A stretch of DNA of 35,524 bases from Lachnospiraceae bacterium (GTDB lineage: Bacteria; Bacillota; Clostridia; Lachnospirales; Lachnospiraceae). A model generated the notes under the pieces. That model worked only from the letters and a program-made list of their open reading frames with translations, ran no database searches and was not told the DNA's origin. The stretch spans positions 1 to 35,524 of the forward strand of contig JAKSRM010000015.1 in NCBI GenBank assembly GCA_024403615.1, read 5' to 3'. Positions within the stretch are counted from its first letter, which is position 1. Each line of letters starts with the position of its first letter. Below are positions 8,381 through 15,260 of the stretch, one piece after another. Made by a program: the position numbers and the translations under genes.

Positions 8381-8698
8381 ATGGAAAAAAATAATGGACA
8401 TAGTTCTTGGGGACTCTTTGGAAATATAAATCACTATGATGAACATGGACATAAAGTTGGCGAAAGCAGACCGGGCCTTTTCGGTGGGATGAATGAATAT
8501 GATGACAAAGGTAATAAGGTTGGCGAAAGTTTTGTAGGACTCTTTGGAAATGTAAATCATTATGATGAACATGGTCATAAAGTTGGTGAGAGCCATCCGG
8601 GACTTTTTGGCGATTATAATCATTACGATGATAATGGACATAAAAAAGGGCATAGCTCACCAGGACTTTTGGGTGATTGGAATCATTATGATGATTAA
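8381..8698 (+). CDS. Small protein made of five 21-residue tandem repeats, unknown function
   Basis: A 105-residue protein I do not recognise by name. After a seven-residue head (MEKNNGH) it consists entirely of 21-residue units with a consensus close to S-x-P-G-L-F-G-x-x-N-H-Y-D-E-H-G-H-K-V-G-E. Units begin at residues 8, 29, 50 and 71, with a 14-residue partial unit at 92. No signal peptide or membrane segment is seen, so it is probably cytoplasmic. Conserved Asp, His and aromatic positions could bind metal, but this is inference. The start has AGAGG 7 bases upstream, and a strong terminator follows the stop. It forms its own transcription unit inside the split nnrE region, just upstream of the ADP-ribosyltransferase-like gene. 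Long minus-strand frames here are shadows of the repeats. Confidence 0.75.
   Translation: MEKNNGHSSWGLFGNINHYDEHGHKVGESRPGLFGGMNEYDDKGNKVGESFVGLFGNVNHYDEHGHKVGESHPGLFGDYNHYDDNGHKKGHSSPGLLGDWNHYDD
8402..8695 (+). repeat. 63-bp in-frame tandem repeat, 4.7 units
   Basis: Units start at 8402, 8465, 8528, 8591 and 8654 (last one partial). Units one and three are the most alike, as are their reading frames (…GLFGN-x-NHYDEHGHKVGE), suggesting that a two-unit block was duplicated. Confidence 0.85.
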
Positions 8699-8737
8699 TA
8701 TAAATGCTAAAAATAGTATGATTGAATAATGGATATA

Positions 8738-8769
8738 AAAAGCTTCTATTACAAGTGATAGAAGCTTTT
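8738..8769 (+). terminator. Rho-independent terminator after the repeat-protein gene
   Basis: AAAAGCTTCTAT (8738-8749) pairs perfectly with ATAGAAGCTTTT (8758-8769) around an 8-base loop. The T run is inside the stem, so it may act in both directions. Confidence 0.8.
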
Positions 8770-8803
8770 GCTATAGGATATTCTCCCGATATAGAACATT
8801 GAC

Positions 8804-8834
8804 AACTATACTCCTTTGGGAGTATAGTTTTTTT
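8804..8834 (+). terminator. Terminator-like hairpin directly before the DUF3990 start, possible attenuator
   Basis: AACTATACTCC (8804-8814) pairs perfectly with GGAGTATAGTT (8819-8829) around a TTTG loop, followed by TTTTT to base 8834. The next base begins an ATG. The only ribosome-binding-like sequence for that ATG, GGGAG at 8818-8822, is mostly inside the 3' arm. The hairpin is therefore either a plain terminator of upstream transcription or a control element for the gene that follows. Confidence 0.75.
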
Positions 8835-9539
8835 ATGAAAAAAATAGAAACGATGAAAAGAATCTATCATGGTTCAGAAAACAGAATAGAAAAGCCGATT
8901 TATGGTTTTGGGAAAAAGTACAACGATTATGGTCTGGGGTTTTATTGCACGGAGACGATCGACATGGCAAAAGAATGGGCGGTTGATGCAGACCAAAATG
9001 GATGTGCGAACATATACGACCTGGACATGAAAGGGCTTACGCTGTTGAACTTGAATGGTCCGGAATACTGCATGCTGCACTGGTTGTCGGTGCTTTTGCA
9101 GAATCGTGAATTCGACTGTACGTCACTATTGGCGAATGAGGCGAGGGAATACTTGACGGACTATTTTTTACCGGATTATTCTTCTGCGGACCTGATTGTC
9201 GGATACCGCGCAGATGATAGCTACTTTTCTTTTGCGCAGGATTTTTTGAATGGTACTATTTCTTATCGGCAGCTTTCTGCAGCGATGCATTTAGGTAAAT
9301 TAGGACAACAGATTGTCCTAAAAAGTGAGAAGGCTTTTTCTCAGTTAACTTTTGTAGATACGGAGATTGCGAAGGCTGAGGAGTGGTTTATAAAGAAACA
9401 GATTCGGGATAAAAATGCAAGAAGAGAATATTTTGACATGGAGCGTAACAAGCGCCAGCGAGGAGATTTATACATCACGCAAATATTAGATGAGGAGATG
9501 AAGGCAGATGATGAACGCTTACGACCGAATATATCTTGA
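8835..9539 (+). CDS. DUF3990 protein, ADP-ribosyltransferase-like, likely toxin of a toxin-antitoxin pair
   Basis: A 234-residue protein (228 if the second ATG at 8853 is used). Its N-terminal half reads IYHGSENRIEKPIYGFGKK and GLGFYCTE followed by AKEWA, the DUF3990 pattern, a family placed with ADP-ribosyltransferase folds. The YHGS and FYCTE segments correspond to NAD-binding strands. A likely C-terminal glutamate region is LGQQIVLKSEKAFSQLTFV. No signal peptide is visible. The start is uncertain: ATG 8835 follows immediately on a terminator hairpin that contains its only ribosome binding site, and ATG 8853 has none. The stop overlaps the next gene by 32 bases. The toxin role is inferred from the fold and from coupling to an XRE protein. 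Confidence 0.72.
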   Translation: MKKIETMKRIYHGSENRIEKPIYGFGKKYNDYGLGFYCTETIDMAKEWAVDADQNGCANIYDLDMKGLTLLNLNGPEYCMLHWLSVLLQNREFDCTSLLANEAREYLTDYFLPDYSSADLIVGYRADDSYFSFAQDFLNGTISYRQLSAAMHLGKLGQQIVLKSEKAFSQLTFVDTEIAKAEEWFIKKQIRDKNARREYFDMERNKRQRGDLYITQILDEEMKADDERLRPNIS

Positions 9540-10143
9540 GGCTGCCAGAAACTCTTTTGGCAGGATGTTAGACTACGCTGTGTATGATTTGAAATATGAT
9601 CTGACGGAGTTCTGGGAACTGTTTCTTTCTTCCGATGTTTCGAAAAAGTTAGAGCGAGGGGATGTGTCTGTTCTGGCCGGAAGATCTGGTGTGGAGATGG
9701 CGTTGATGGTAACTGGAAAAGAAAAAATCTATACCGAACCATTTTATGCAGAAGAAAAAAGCTCGGAGTATTGGCTTGGTTGGGCGCTGGCTTATTACCA
9801 ATGGAAGACTTGCCTATCCTTTTCGCAAATTACGGAGCAAGTTTCTATTATGGAGATGTTGCGTATGTATTCGCCATATCATGAGATGGACATTCAGCAT
9901 TTCTGTGACAAGCTTTCTGAGAAATACGAAGCCAGAAAACGGCAGACAAATTTAAAACATAAGCGTCTGGCAGCAGGCCTAAGTCAGTCACAGCTAGCGG
10001 AATTAACCGGTATTCCGGTCCGCACAATTCAGCAATATGAACAAAATCAAAAAGACATTAACAAGGCGAGGGCAGAATACTTGATTGCATTGGCCCGTGC
10101 CCTTTACTGCGACCCTGCGGGATTGTTAGAAATAAGGGAATAA
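9508..10143 (+). CDS. Unknown N-terminal domain with C-terminal XRE helix-turn-helix, likely antitoxin of the DUF3990 gene
   Basis: A 211-residue protein overlapping the DUF3990 gene by 32 bases. Starts at ATG 9508 or the adjacent ATG 9511 are both possible; a GGAG lies about 10 bases upstream of the first. Residues 1-140 are unrecognised and mostly helical, beginning MMNAYDRIYLEAARNSFG. Residues about 147-205 are a clear XRE helix-turn-helix (KRLAAGLSQSQLAELTGIPV, then TIQQYEQNQKDINKA). Such a pairing fits an ART-type toxin with a DNA-binding antitoxin that autoregulates, although here the toxin gene comes first. Its stop codon is followed after only six bases by the 3' scrap of the second nnrE. 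Confidence 0.72.
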   Translation: MMNAYDRIYLEAARNSFGRMLDYAVYDLKYDLTEFWELFLSSDVSKKLERGDVSVLAGRSGVEMALMVTGKEKIYTEPFYAEEKSSEYWLGWALAYYQWKTCLSFSQITEQVSIMEMLRMYSPYHEMDIQHFCDKLSEKYEARKRQTNLKHKRLAAGLSQSQLAELTGIPVRTIQQYEQNQKDINKARAEYLIALARALYCDPAGLLEIRE

Positions 10144-10149
10144 ACTTTG

Positions 10150-10227
10150 AAGGAGGCCATGAGAGAAAAAGTCAACGCCGACATCGGCATCGAAATCCGC
10201 GGCGAATATATTTGGGTGGAAGAATAG
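10150..10227 (+). pseudogene. 3' fragment of a second nnrE copy
   Basis: These 78 bases match the last 78 bases of intact nnrE (7129-7206) at 73 positions, including the stop codon (TAG instead of TAA). The encoded tail reads EKVNADIGIEIRGEYIWVEE. With the 5' scrap at 8104 it brackets the repeat-protein and DUF3990/XRE genes; about 500 bases of the middle of nnrE are missing. Confidence 0.9.
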
Positions 10228-10240
10228 AAAGATGATATTA

Positions 10241-10268
10241 AAAAGAGACCTTGAAAAAGGTCTCTTTT
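10241..10268 (+). terminator. Perfect 12-bp hairpin after the nnrE 3' fragment
   Basis: AAAAGAGACCTT (10241-10252), GAAA loop, AAGGTCTCTTTT (10257-10268). With A and T runs at the base of the stem it should terminate in both directions. It probably ends the DUF3990/XRE transcript. Confidence 0.85.
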
Positions 10269-10299
10269 CTATTGCTTCATGAAAAATGAAAAACTTTTT

Positions 10300-10505
10300 T
10301 TTTGCAGGAATGTTGAAGGTGACAGCGCCGCCTGCATTTCCGTAAAAGTCTGCCTCATAGGTAATCTCAATCTGATTGCCACCCAAGTATTTGATTTCGT
10401 ATGGCCACATATAATCCGGATCCATCATATCCACTCTGCCAAGGACTTCGCCGTAACCAAAACCATGCCTAAAATGACCGCTTTAAGACTTTTTCTTTTT
10501 CCCAT
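10300..10505 (-). pseudogene. Decayed gene for a secreted or membrane-anchored protein
   Basis: On the minus strand ATG 10505 has a good ribosome binding site (AGAAGG) and a TATAAT-like box upstream (10537-10542). It opens MGKRKSLKAVILGMV, like a signal peptide, then soon stops at 10425. A second frame carries sensible protein sequence through the same stretch (GYGEVLGRVDMMDPDYMWPY, then IKYLGGNQIEITYEADFYGN) and ends near a nine-base T run. A frameshift joining the two frames near 10450-10475 is the simplest reading. I do not recognise the family. Confidence 0.5.
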
Positions 10506-10581
10506 TATTGGCACCTTCTTTTCATGAATTTTGTCTATTATACGATGAAATTCCTTAAACCGCTTGTACTTCATAAAATCC

Positions 10582-10611
10582 TTGAACACCCCATCAAAAA
10601 TGTTATATAAT
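10582..10611 (+). promoter_or_regulatory. Promoter of the VPKTG surface protein gene
   Basis: TTGAAC (10582-10587), an 18-base spacer and a perfect TATAAT (10606-10611), 51 bases before the start codon. Confidence 0.65.
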
Positions 10612-10661
10612 AACTTCATATTTCCACAAGAATAATTTATATTTATGTACAGGGGGGAAAA

Positions 10662-11741
10662 ATGAAAAAGAAGTTTTTTTCTAAATCTGTTGCAAGCATT
10701 CTTGTAATGCTTATGACTGTTGCGATTATTGCTGTGCCTACATTGGCTAAAACATACGGAAACGAAGAAGTAGCTACGAAAAATCTTGCGGTTGGTGACG
10801 AAATTATTTCAAAATATACCGATCTCAAGAATGAGTCTGCTGATAATACCGACCATATTTATTTATGTCCGAATAAAGAGAAGGCTGATGAGAAATATAA
10901 TATGAACGATTTTGCTATAGCTCCAGGAGAATCCGTATGTCTTATGGAAGCTTATTCGCCAGAGTCTTCGGGTGAGCCGATTACAGGTGCTTATACTTGG
11001 ATTGTAGGACAGACCGATATTGATTCAGGCTATGGAACTTCTGGACTGGCAATTTATGTTTACCCAAGTGACCATACTCACACATGGGGCGATCCGTATT
11101 CTTATGCGGATGATATAATTGACGTTAGTTGTAAAGTTTGTTTTCATTCATTAGAATCTGCTCAGATAACTGCAGATGATGCTAATTATGATGGACAGCC
11201 ACATGGCGCTGCAATCAACGGGGAAAGTAATTGGAATTCAGCAGGATTTGATTTTAGTATTCATTACACAGGAATTGATGAAACGGACTATGATTCCGAC
11301 GATGCTCCTGTAGATGCAGGAACATATAGAGCCACTATGGCATGCGGCAGTGCTACGGCGTATACGGATTTCACTATTAACCCAAGAGCGCTTGTAGTTA
11401 AAGGATTGAAGGACACTTATGACTACACTGGCAAAGGCGTTGTCGGATCTGGCGATTACACTGTATACGGCGTTAACGACACAGTTCTTAAAGAGGGCGA
11501 AGACTATATAGTTTCTATCGACGGCGGCAAAGCTGACAATTCCGGTGAAGGAAAACACCTCATCGAGTTCATCAGCAAAAATGATAACTATACTTCCGTT
11601 GAATTCGAGTACACAATCGTTAAGACGGATGTGCCTAAGACTGGCGATAGCAACAATGCAATCCTTTATGTATTCGGCGCAATCGCAGCATTAGGACTTG
11701 GCTTCGTTGCAGTTGCTAAAAGACGTGAAGGCATGGATTGA
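10662..11741 (+). CDS. Sortase-anchored surface protein (VPKTG motif)
   Basis: A 359-residue exported protein. Residues 1-30 are a signal peptide (KKK, then a hydrophobic stretch ending PTLAK). The C-terminus has a complete cell-wall sorting signal: VPKTG at 324-328, a hydrophobic segment, then AKRREGMD. The P and T-G of LPXTG are kept with V in place of L. Residues about 178-260 look like an MBG-type immunoglobulin-like repeat (ANYDGQPHG … DAGTYRAT … FTINPRALVV), and a second copy may follow (GLKDTYDYTGK … EYTIVK). The middle is unrecognised. The start has a GGGGGG ribosome binding site. A class B sortase is encoded 8 kb downstream; whether it handles this motif is unknown. A long hairpin follows the stop. 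Confidence 0.85.
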   Translation: MKKKFFSKSVASILVMLMTVAIIAVPTLAKTYGNEEVATKNLAVGDEIISKYTDLKNESADNTDHIYLCPNKEKADEKYNMNDFAIAPGESVCLMEAYSPESSGEPITGAYTWIVGQTDIDSGYGTSGLAIYVYPSDHTHTWGDPYSYADDIIDVSCKVCFHSLESAQITADDANYDGQPHGAAINGESNWNSAGFDFSIHYTGIDETDYDSDDAPVDAGTYRATMACGSATAYTDFTINPRALVVKGLKDTYDYTGKGVVGSGDYTVYGVNDTVLKEGEDYIVSIDGGKADNSGEGKHLIEFISKNDNYTSVEFEYTIVKTDVPKTGDSNNAILYVFGAIAALGLGFVAVAKRREGMD

Positions 11742-11764
11742 AATAACTAAATAGAGCATGTGAA

Positions 11765-11802
11765 ATCAAAGGGGCTCCTTCGTAGGAAGGAGCCCCTTTG
11801 AT
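11765..11802 (+). terminator. 17-bp perfect hairpin between the surface protein gene and the GNAT gene
   Basis: ATCAAAGGGGCTCCTTC (11765-11781) pairs without mismatch with the 3' arm 11786-11802. There is no T run after it. The ribosome binding site of the next gene, AAGGAG at 11787-11792, and its ATG at 11801 lie in the 3' arm, so the hairpin could block translation of read-through transcripts as well as end transcription. Confidence 0.7.
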
Positions 11803-12711
11803 GAAAGAAAATATTATGAATATACGAGATATTATTGCTGCGGATCCTGCGCTTTATGCGGATATGAGAGAATCCCTCCGGAGACAGAGCGTGAGCGTCG
11901 TTTATGAATCGGAGAGCGTTCTGATAACGCTGGAGAATGATTGGAAATCCGCCACCCGGATGAGGCGGACTTTTCCTATGTGCAGGCGAACTACCACATG
12001 GGCGACGGTTACGAGCTGTACAACGATTTCAAGAGCGACGACTTTTTCGCATGTTATTTAGACGGCCAGATTATGGGCTTCATCGGCCTTCACAACGAAG
12101 GGGCCGTAGGCCTTTTGCACATTGATAAAGCGCATCGCGAGAAGGGCTTCGGCTATGAGATGGCGGCGTTCATGTTGGCCCATCAGATGGAAAAGGGTCG
12201 CATCCCATACGGCCAGATTTACGAAAGCAACAAGGCTTCCCTGGAGCTGAACGCCAGCTTGGGCATGGAGCTTTCCGAGGGCCGGTTGTATTGGGTGACG
12301 AACCGGAAGTTTATCACATATAAGGAGACAAAAGATTTTAAGGCGGACGACATCGAACGATTATTCCTGTCGGTCAATTGGGAGTCCGGACGTTATCCGG
12401 AAAAATTGGTGAAGGCGATGCACAACTCGACCCATGTAGTGTCCGCGTGGGACCGCGACCGTTTGGTAGGACTGGTGCGGGCGCTGGACGATGGCGAAAC
12501 CGTAGCGTTTTTGCACTATCTGCTGGTGGATCCGGAGTACCAAGGCATGAAAATCGGGGAAGAATTGATGAAGAGAATCCTCGCCCATTTCGAGAATCAT
12601 TTGTATGTGAAGATCATGACTTCCAACCCAAAGACCATTCCGTTCTATGAGAAATTCGGCTTCCAGATTTACGACAACTATTCCGCAATGGTACGGAGGA
12701 GGGGTGAGTAG
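11801..12711 (+). pseudogene. Double-GNAT acetyltransferase gene with a one-base frameshift
   Basis: The first 47 codons (MKENIMNIRDIIAADPALYA through VLITLEND) are in one frame and the remaining 256 codons in another. Restoring one G near 11943 turns GAT TGG AAA into GAT TGG GAA and gives a continuous END-WEIRHPDEADF junction, so a single-base deletion explains the break. The rebuilt protein would have about 303 residues and two GNAT domains: one around GAVGLLHIDKAHREKGFGYE and one around LLVDPEYQGMKIGEELMKR followed by NPKTIPFYEKFGF. GNAT enzymes transfer acyl groups from acyl-CoA to amines; the substrate is unknown. The downstream part could still be translated from TTG 11941. A sequencing error cannot be excluded. 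Confidence 0.8.
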
Positions 12712-12789
12712 AAGGGAAAAAGAAATTGACTGGTGTTTTTTTGAATAAACCCAGTAACAAATCAGCATAAATATCGAATTGAATCCTTC

Positions 12790-12818
12790 AAAAGGTCGCT
12801 TTAGAAGCGACCTTTTTT
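12790..12818 (+). terminator. Rho-independent terminator after the GNAT gene
   Basis: AAAAGGTCGCTT (12790-12801), TAG loop, AAGCGACCTTTT (12805-12816) and two more T. Strong and symmetric. Confidence 0.85.
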
Positions 12819-13144
12819 GATGTTTGTTTTTATAGAATTGGTTTTAGAAAGGGCGCGTGGGAGTTGCGAGTACTGAAAAGCGCCAGATAAAGGATTTAAG
12901 ATTTAAAGAGAAAACTTGGAAGATTATTGTGGTGGTTGATTAAGTTCTGCATCACGATATTTGGGAAAATGATATGGTTCTGTTGTGGCATCTTTTTAGT
13001 GCTGATAGGACTGGCGTGGGTGTTGTAGAAATTGTTAACTGAGAGTAACGAGAATATTGTTGACAATTGGATATAAGTGCTTTTATATGATAATTAAATA
13101 AGCTGCTTTTTTTCTTGAAATGTAAGAGAGGTATGAAATAAGAA
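12819..13144 (+). other. Gene-free interval with a possible small membrane ORF and the promoter of the next gene
   Basis: A perfect -35 box TTGACA (13060-13065) is followed after about 18 bases by TATATGAT (13084-13091), a plausible promoter for the gene at 13145. Between 12927 (TTG) and 13028 a 33-codon frame encodes a very hydrophobic peptide (ending WFCCGIFLVLIGLAWVL), with only a poor ribosome binding site; it may be a small membrane protein or chance. Confidence 0.4.
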
Positions 13145-14245
13145 ATGAAAAAACAGAAAAACGAAGAAAACAAAAATGTCTATAACGATATTTTGGAAAG
13201 TGCAGTCGCTTTTGGTAAGGATGTAGCTTCAAAGATGAAAAAATCAGTAGGCGAAGCAATCGAAAAAGAAAAAGAAGAAAAGAATATTGCCAAAACAGTA
13301 AAGAAAGTTGCGGAAACAGGAAAAACAACGGCTGTTACAGTTAAAGATAAAGTAGTTGGGACTTTAGATCAAGATAAGAGTGGACAGGTAGATATTGGTG
13401 ATATTATCATTTTAGCGTTTAAAACTCCAGGAGTGAAAATTAATAGAGAATCTTTTTTGCGCAAAGAACTGTTTAAAAAATATCCGGAAGAAGTAGTGAA
13501 TGATGCAGTCGCTAGAACACCGGCGTTAGCAGGCATTACGCCAGAAGATATTGAAAAAATCTCAAACGATGTTATTGAATCTGAACGAATCAAAGTATCT
13601 GGTATTTCTGCAGCATTGGGCGTTCCTGGGGGTTGGGCTATTGCAGCAACTATTCCAGCAGATATTACACAGTATTATGGATATACACTCCGTGCAACAC
13701 AAAAATTATTATATCTTTACGGATTCCCTGAAATAACAGTTGACCAAGATGGCGTTTATTTGGATAGTGAGACAATAAACGAGATTATTATTTGCCTTGG
13801 TGTTATGAATGGTGTGGCAGGAGCAAATAATGCAATAAAGTCAATTGCGAAGGCGTTTGCAACTGGTGTTGAGAAGAAACTTCTAAATACGGCGTTAACC
13901 AAGGGCACGATTTATCCGATTGTTAAAGCAGTAATGAAATGGTTTGGAGTTAAACTTACAAAAGAAGTATTTGCTGGATTCTTTAAAAAAGCCATTCCTG
14001 TAGCTGGTGGAGTAATCGGAGGCGGAATAACATATTTGACATTTAAGCCTTGTTGCCAACGGTTAAAAAAGGTATTAAAAGATACTATGCTATCTAATCC
14101 AAAGCATCAGTCCACAAAAGAGGAAAATATTTTTGTTCAGGAAATAAAAAATGGTACAGTTGTAGATGCTGATTTTGTTGAGGTAGATGAGGTCCCGGAG
14201 GCAGAACCATTTACTGTAGATGAAGTGGAAGATACTGAGGAATAA
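13145..14245 (+). CDS. Hydrophobic protein with EF-hand-like loop, EcsC-like segment, unknown function
   Basis: A 366-residue protein. Residues 1-70 are highly charged and Lys/Glu-rich, probably helical or coiled. Residues 75-86 match the 12-residue calcium EF-hand loop (D75, D77, S79, G80, V82, D83, D86). Residues about 150-197 carry ALGVPGGWAIAATIPADI followed by RATQKLLYLYGFPEI, similar to the EcsC-like family of membrane-associated proteins. More hydrophobic glycine-rich stretches follow (IPVAGGVIGGGITYL). The C-terminus is acidic. No signal peptide is seen, so membrane association would be from the cytoplasm. The ribosome binding site (AGAGG) is about 13 bases from ATG, rather far. It is monocistronic, with its own promoter and terminator. 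The EcsC link is by eye and moderate. Confidence 0.55.
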   Translation: MKKQKNEENKNVYNDILESAVAFGKDVASKMKKSVGEAIEKEKEEKNIAKTVKKVAETGKTTAVTVKDKVVGTLDQDKSGQVDIGDIIILAFKTPGVKINRESFLRKELFKKYPEEVVNDAVARTPALAGITPEDIEKISNDVIESERIKVSGISAALGVPGGWAIAATIPADITQYYGYTLRATQKLLYLYGFPEITVDQDGVYLDSETINEIIICLGVMNGVAGANNAIKSIAKAFATGVEKKLLNTALTKGTIYPIVKAVMKWFGVKLTKEVFAGFFKKAIPVAGGVIGGGITYLTFKPCCQRLKKVLKDTMLSNPKHQSTKEENIFVQEIKNGTVVDADFVEVDEVPEAEPFTVDEVEDTEE

Positions 14246-14279
14246 ATAATGAATAATAATTAAATTCAAAAAATATATA

Positions 14280-14311
14280 AAACGGCAGCCATTTGGCTGC
14301 CGTTTATTTTT
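14280..14311. terminator. Bidirectional terminator between convergent genes
   Basis: AAACGGCAGCC (14280-14290), ATTT loop, GGCTGCCGTTT (14295-14305), followed by ATTTTTAT on the plus strand and by an A/T-rich tail on the minus strand. It serves the EF-hand gene and the converging DUF4230 gene. Confidence 0.85.
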
Positions 14312-14326
14312 ATAAACTTAAAAGTA

Positions 14327-15094
14327 TTATTCAGCAGAAATATCCATGTTGGATGTCTCTTCATCGAATTGGATGGAAAATGCAAAATCTGGTGAAATGC
14401 TTGTAACGGATGGTTGGAAGATTTCCCATGCAGTCATTTCTGCATATTTATCTGCCTGCTCGTATAATTCAGGCGTTGTTAATTTCTCACGCATTTTATT
14501 GATTATTTCATTTTCTAAAATATTATTTTCTTCAGCCGTCAGGGTTATATCTCCAATTGCTAGAAAGCCTTTTTTTGTATCTTCAAATTCAGTTTTCTCT
14601 AATTCTGGATTAATATAATGCAAACAACTGTGAGGAATAGTAAGAATTACAGTTCTATTGGTTGTATCAACTGAAATGTCAGATGCATCAATTTTTGACA
14701 GATCTACCGTATAAACGCCAGTTCCATAGAATTTAACATCCTTAACCATAGAGAAAACATCCCAACTGAACAAGCCACTATTTGTTAAAGTTGTTGTTAT
14801 GTCAAGAGGCTGTTCCATTACAATTAATTCTTTGTTTTGAGAAGCTTTACCTAAAATTGCTTCTTGGAAATCGGCTACGGTATAAACACCAAAATCGCCA
14901 GATCTGAGCACAACATCGGCATCATCTTTTCCGGCATGTCCATGAACTGTTGTCATATTTGGACGCATAATAAAGAATACCGCTAAAGCACCAATAATAA
15001 GACCGACAACAAAACCTATCAGTATTTTTTTAAATCCGACTTCTTTGGTTACGATGATTTTTTCTGGAGAATCACTTTCTTTTTTAATTCCCAT
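14327..15094 (-). CDS. DUF4230 membrane-anchored protein
   Basis: A 255-residue protein with a short charged cytoplasmic head, one membrane segment at about residues 24-43 (KILIGFVVGLIIGALAVFF) and an extracytoplasmic domain. The domain matches DUF4230 by pattern: an early VYTVADFQEAI region, KFYGTGVYTVDLSKI in the middle, then RTVILTIPHSCLHY, and a helical tail with ENEIINKMREKL. Members of this family are widespread in Clostridia and of unknown function. The start is supported by AGGAGGTG about 7 bases upstream. It is divergent from the XRE/lipoprotein operon and convergent with the EF-hand gene, and appears to be a single-gene unit. Confidence 0.8.
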   Translation of the reverse strand: MGIKKESDSPEKIIVTKEVGFKKILIGFVVGLIIGALAVFFIMRPNMTTVHGHAGKDDADVVLRSGDFGVYTVADFQEAILGKASQNKELIVMEQPLDITTTLTNSGLFSWDVFSMVKDVKFYGTGVYTVDLSKIDASDISVDTTNRTVILTIPHSCLHYINPELEKTEFEDTKKGFLAIGDITLTAEENNILENEIINKMREKLTTPELYEQADKYAEMTAWEIFQPSVTSISPDFAFSIQFDEETSNMDISAE

Positions 15095-15200
15095 TACCCT
15101 ACACCTCCTTGTTTGAAGTTCAACTTGTAGGAGTAATTATATAAAAATGGGGGGGGTGAATGTAAATACTGTTATTTTTAAATTCGCGAAAAATACAAGC

Positions 15201-15250
15201 CCTTTTGTGAGTGAAGCTTACGCATTGTAGCGTGAAATAATCACAAAAGG
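15201..15250 (+). promoter_or_regulatory. Structured leader ahead of a 45-codon ORF
   Basis: CCTTTTGTGA (15201-15210) pairs exactly with TCACAAAAGG (15241-15250); an inner ACGC/GCGT pair (15220-15223, 15230-15233) forms a nested hairpin. The outer 3' arm runs into the ribosome binding site AAAAGGAGG (15245-15253) of the ORF at 15261. It could be an RNA switch on translation or, as DNA, an operator for the XRE protein encoded downstream. Confidence 0.5.
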
Positions 15251-15260
15251 AGGAAAAATT

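Noticed and set aside
8102..8870. Two overlapping minus-strand frames of about 180 residues
   Set aside because: Both are mirror images of the 63-bp repeats of the plus-strand gene at 8381; they lack ribosome binding sites and recognisable domains.
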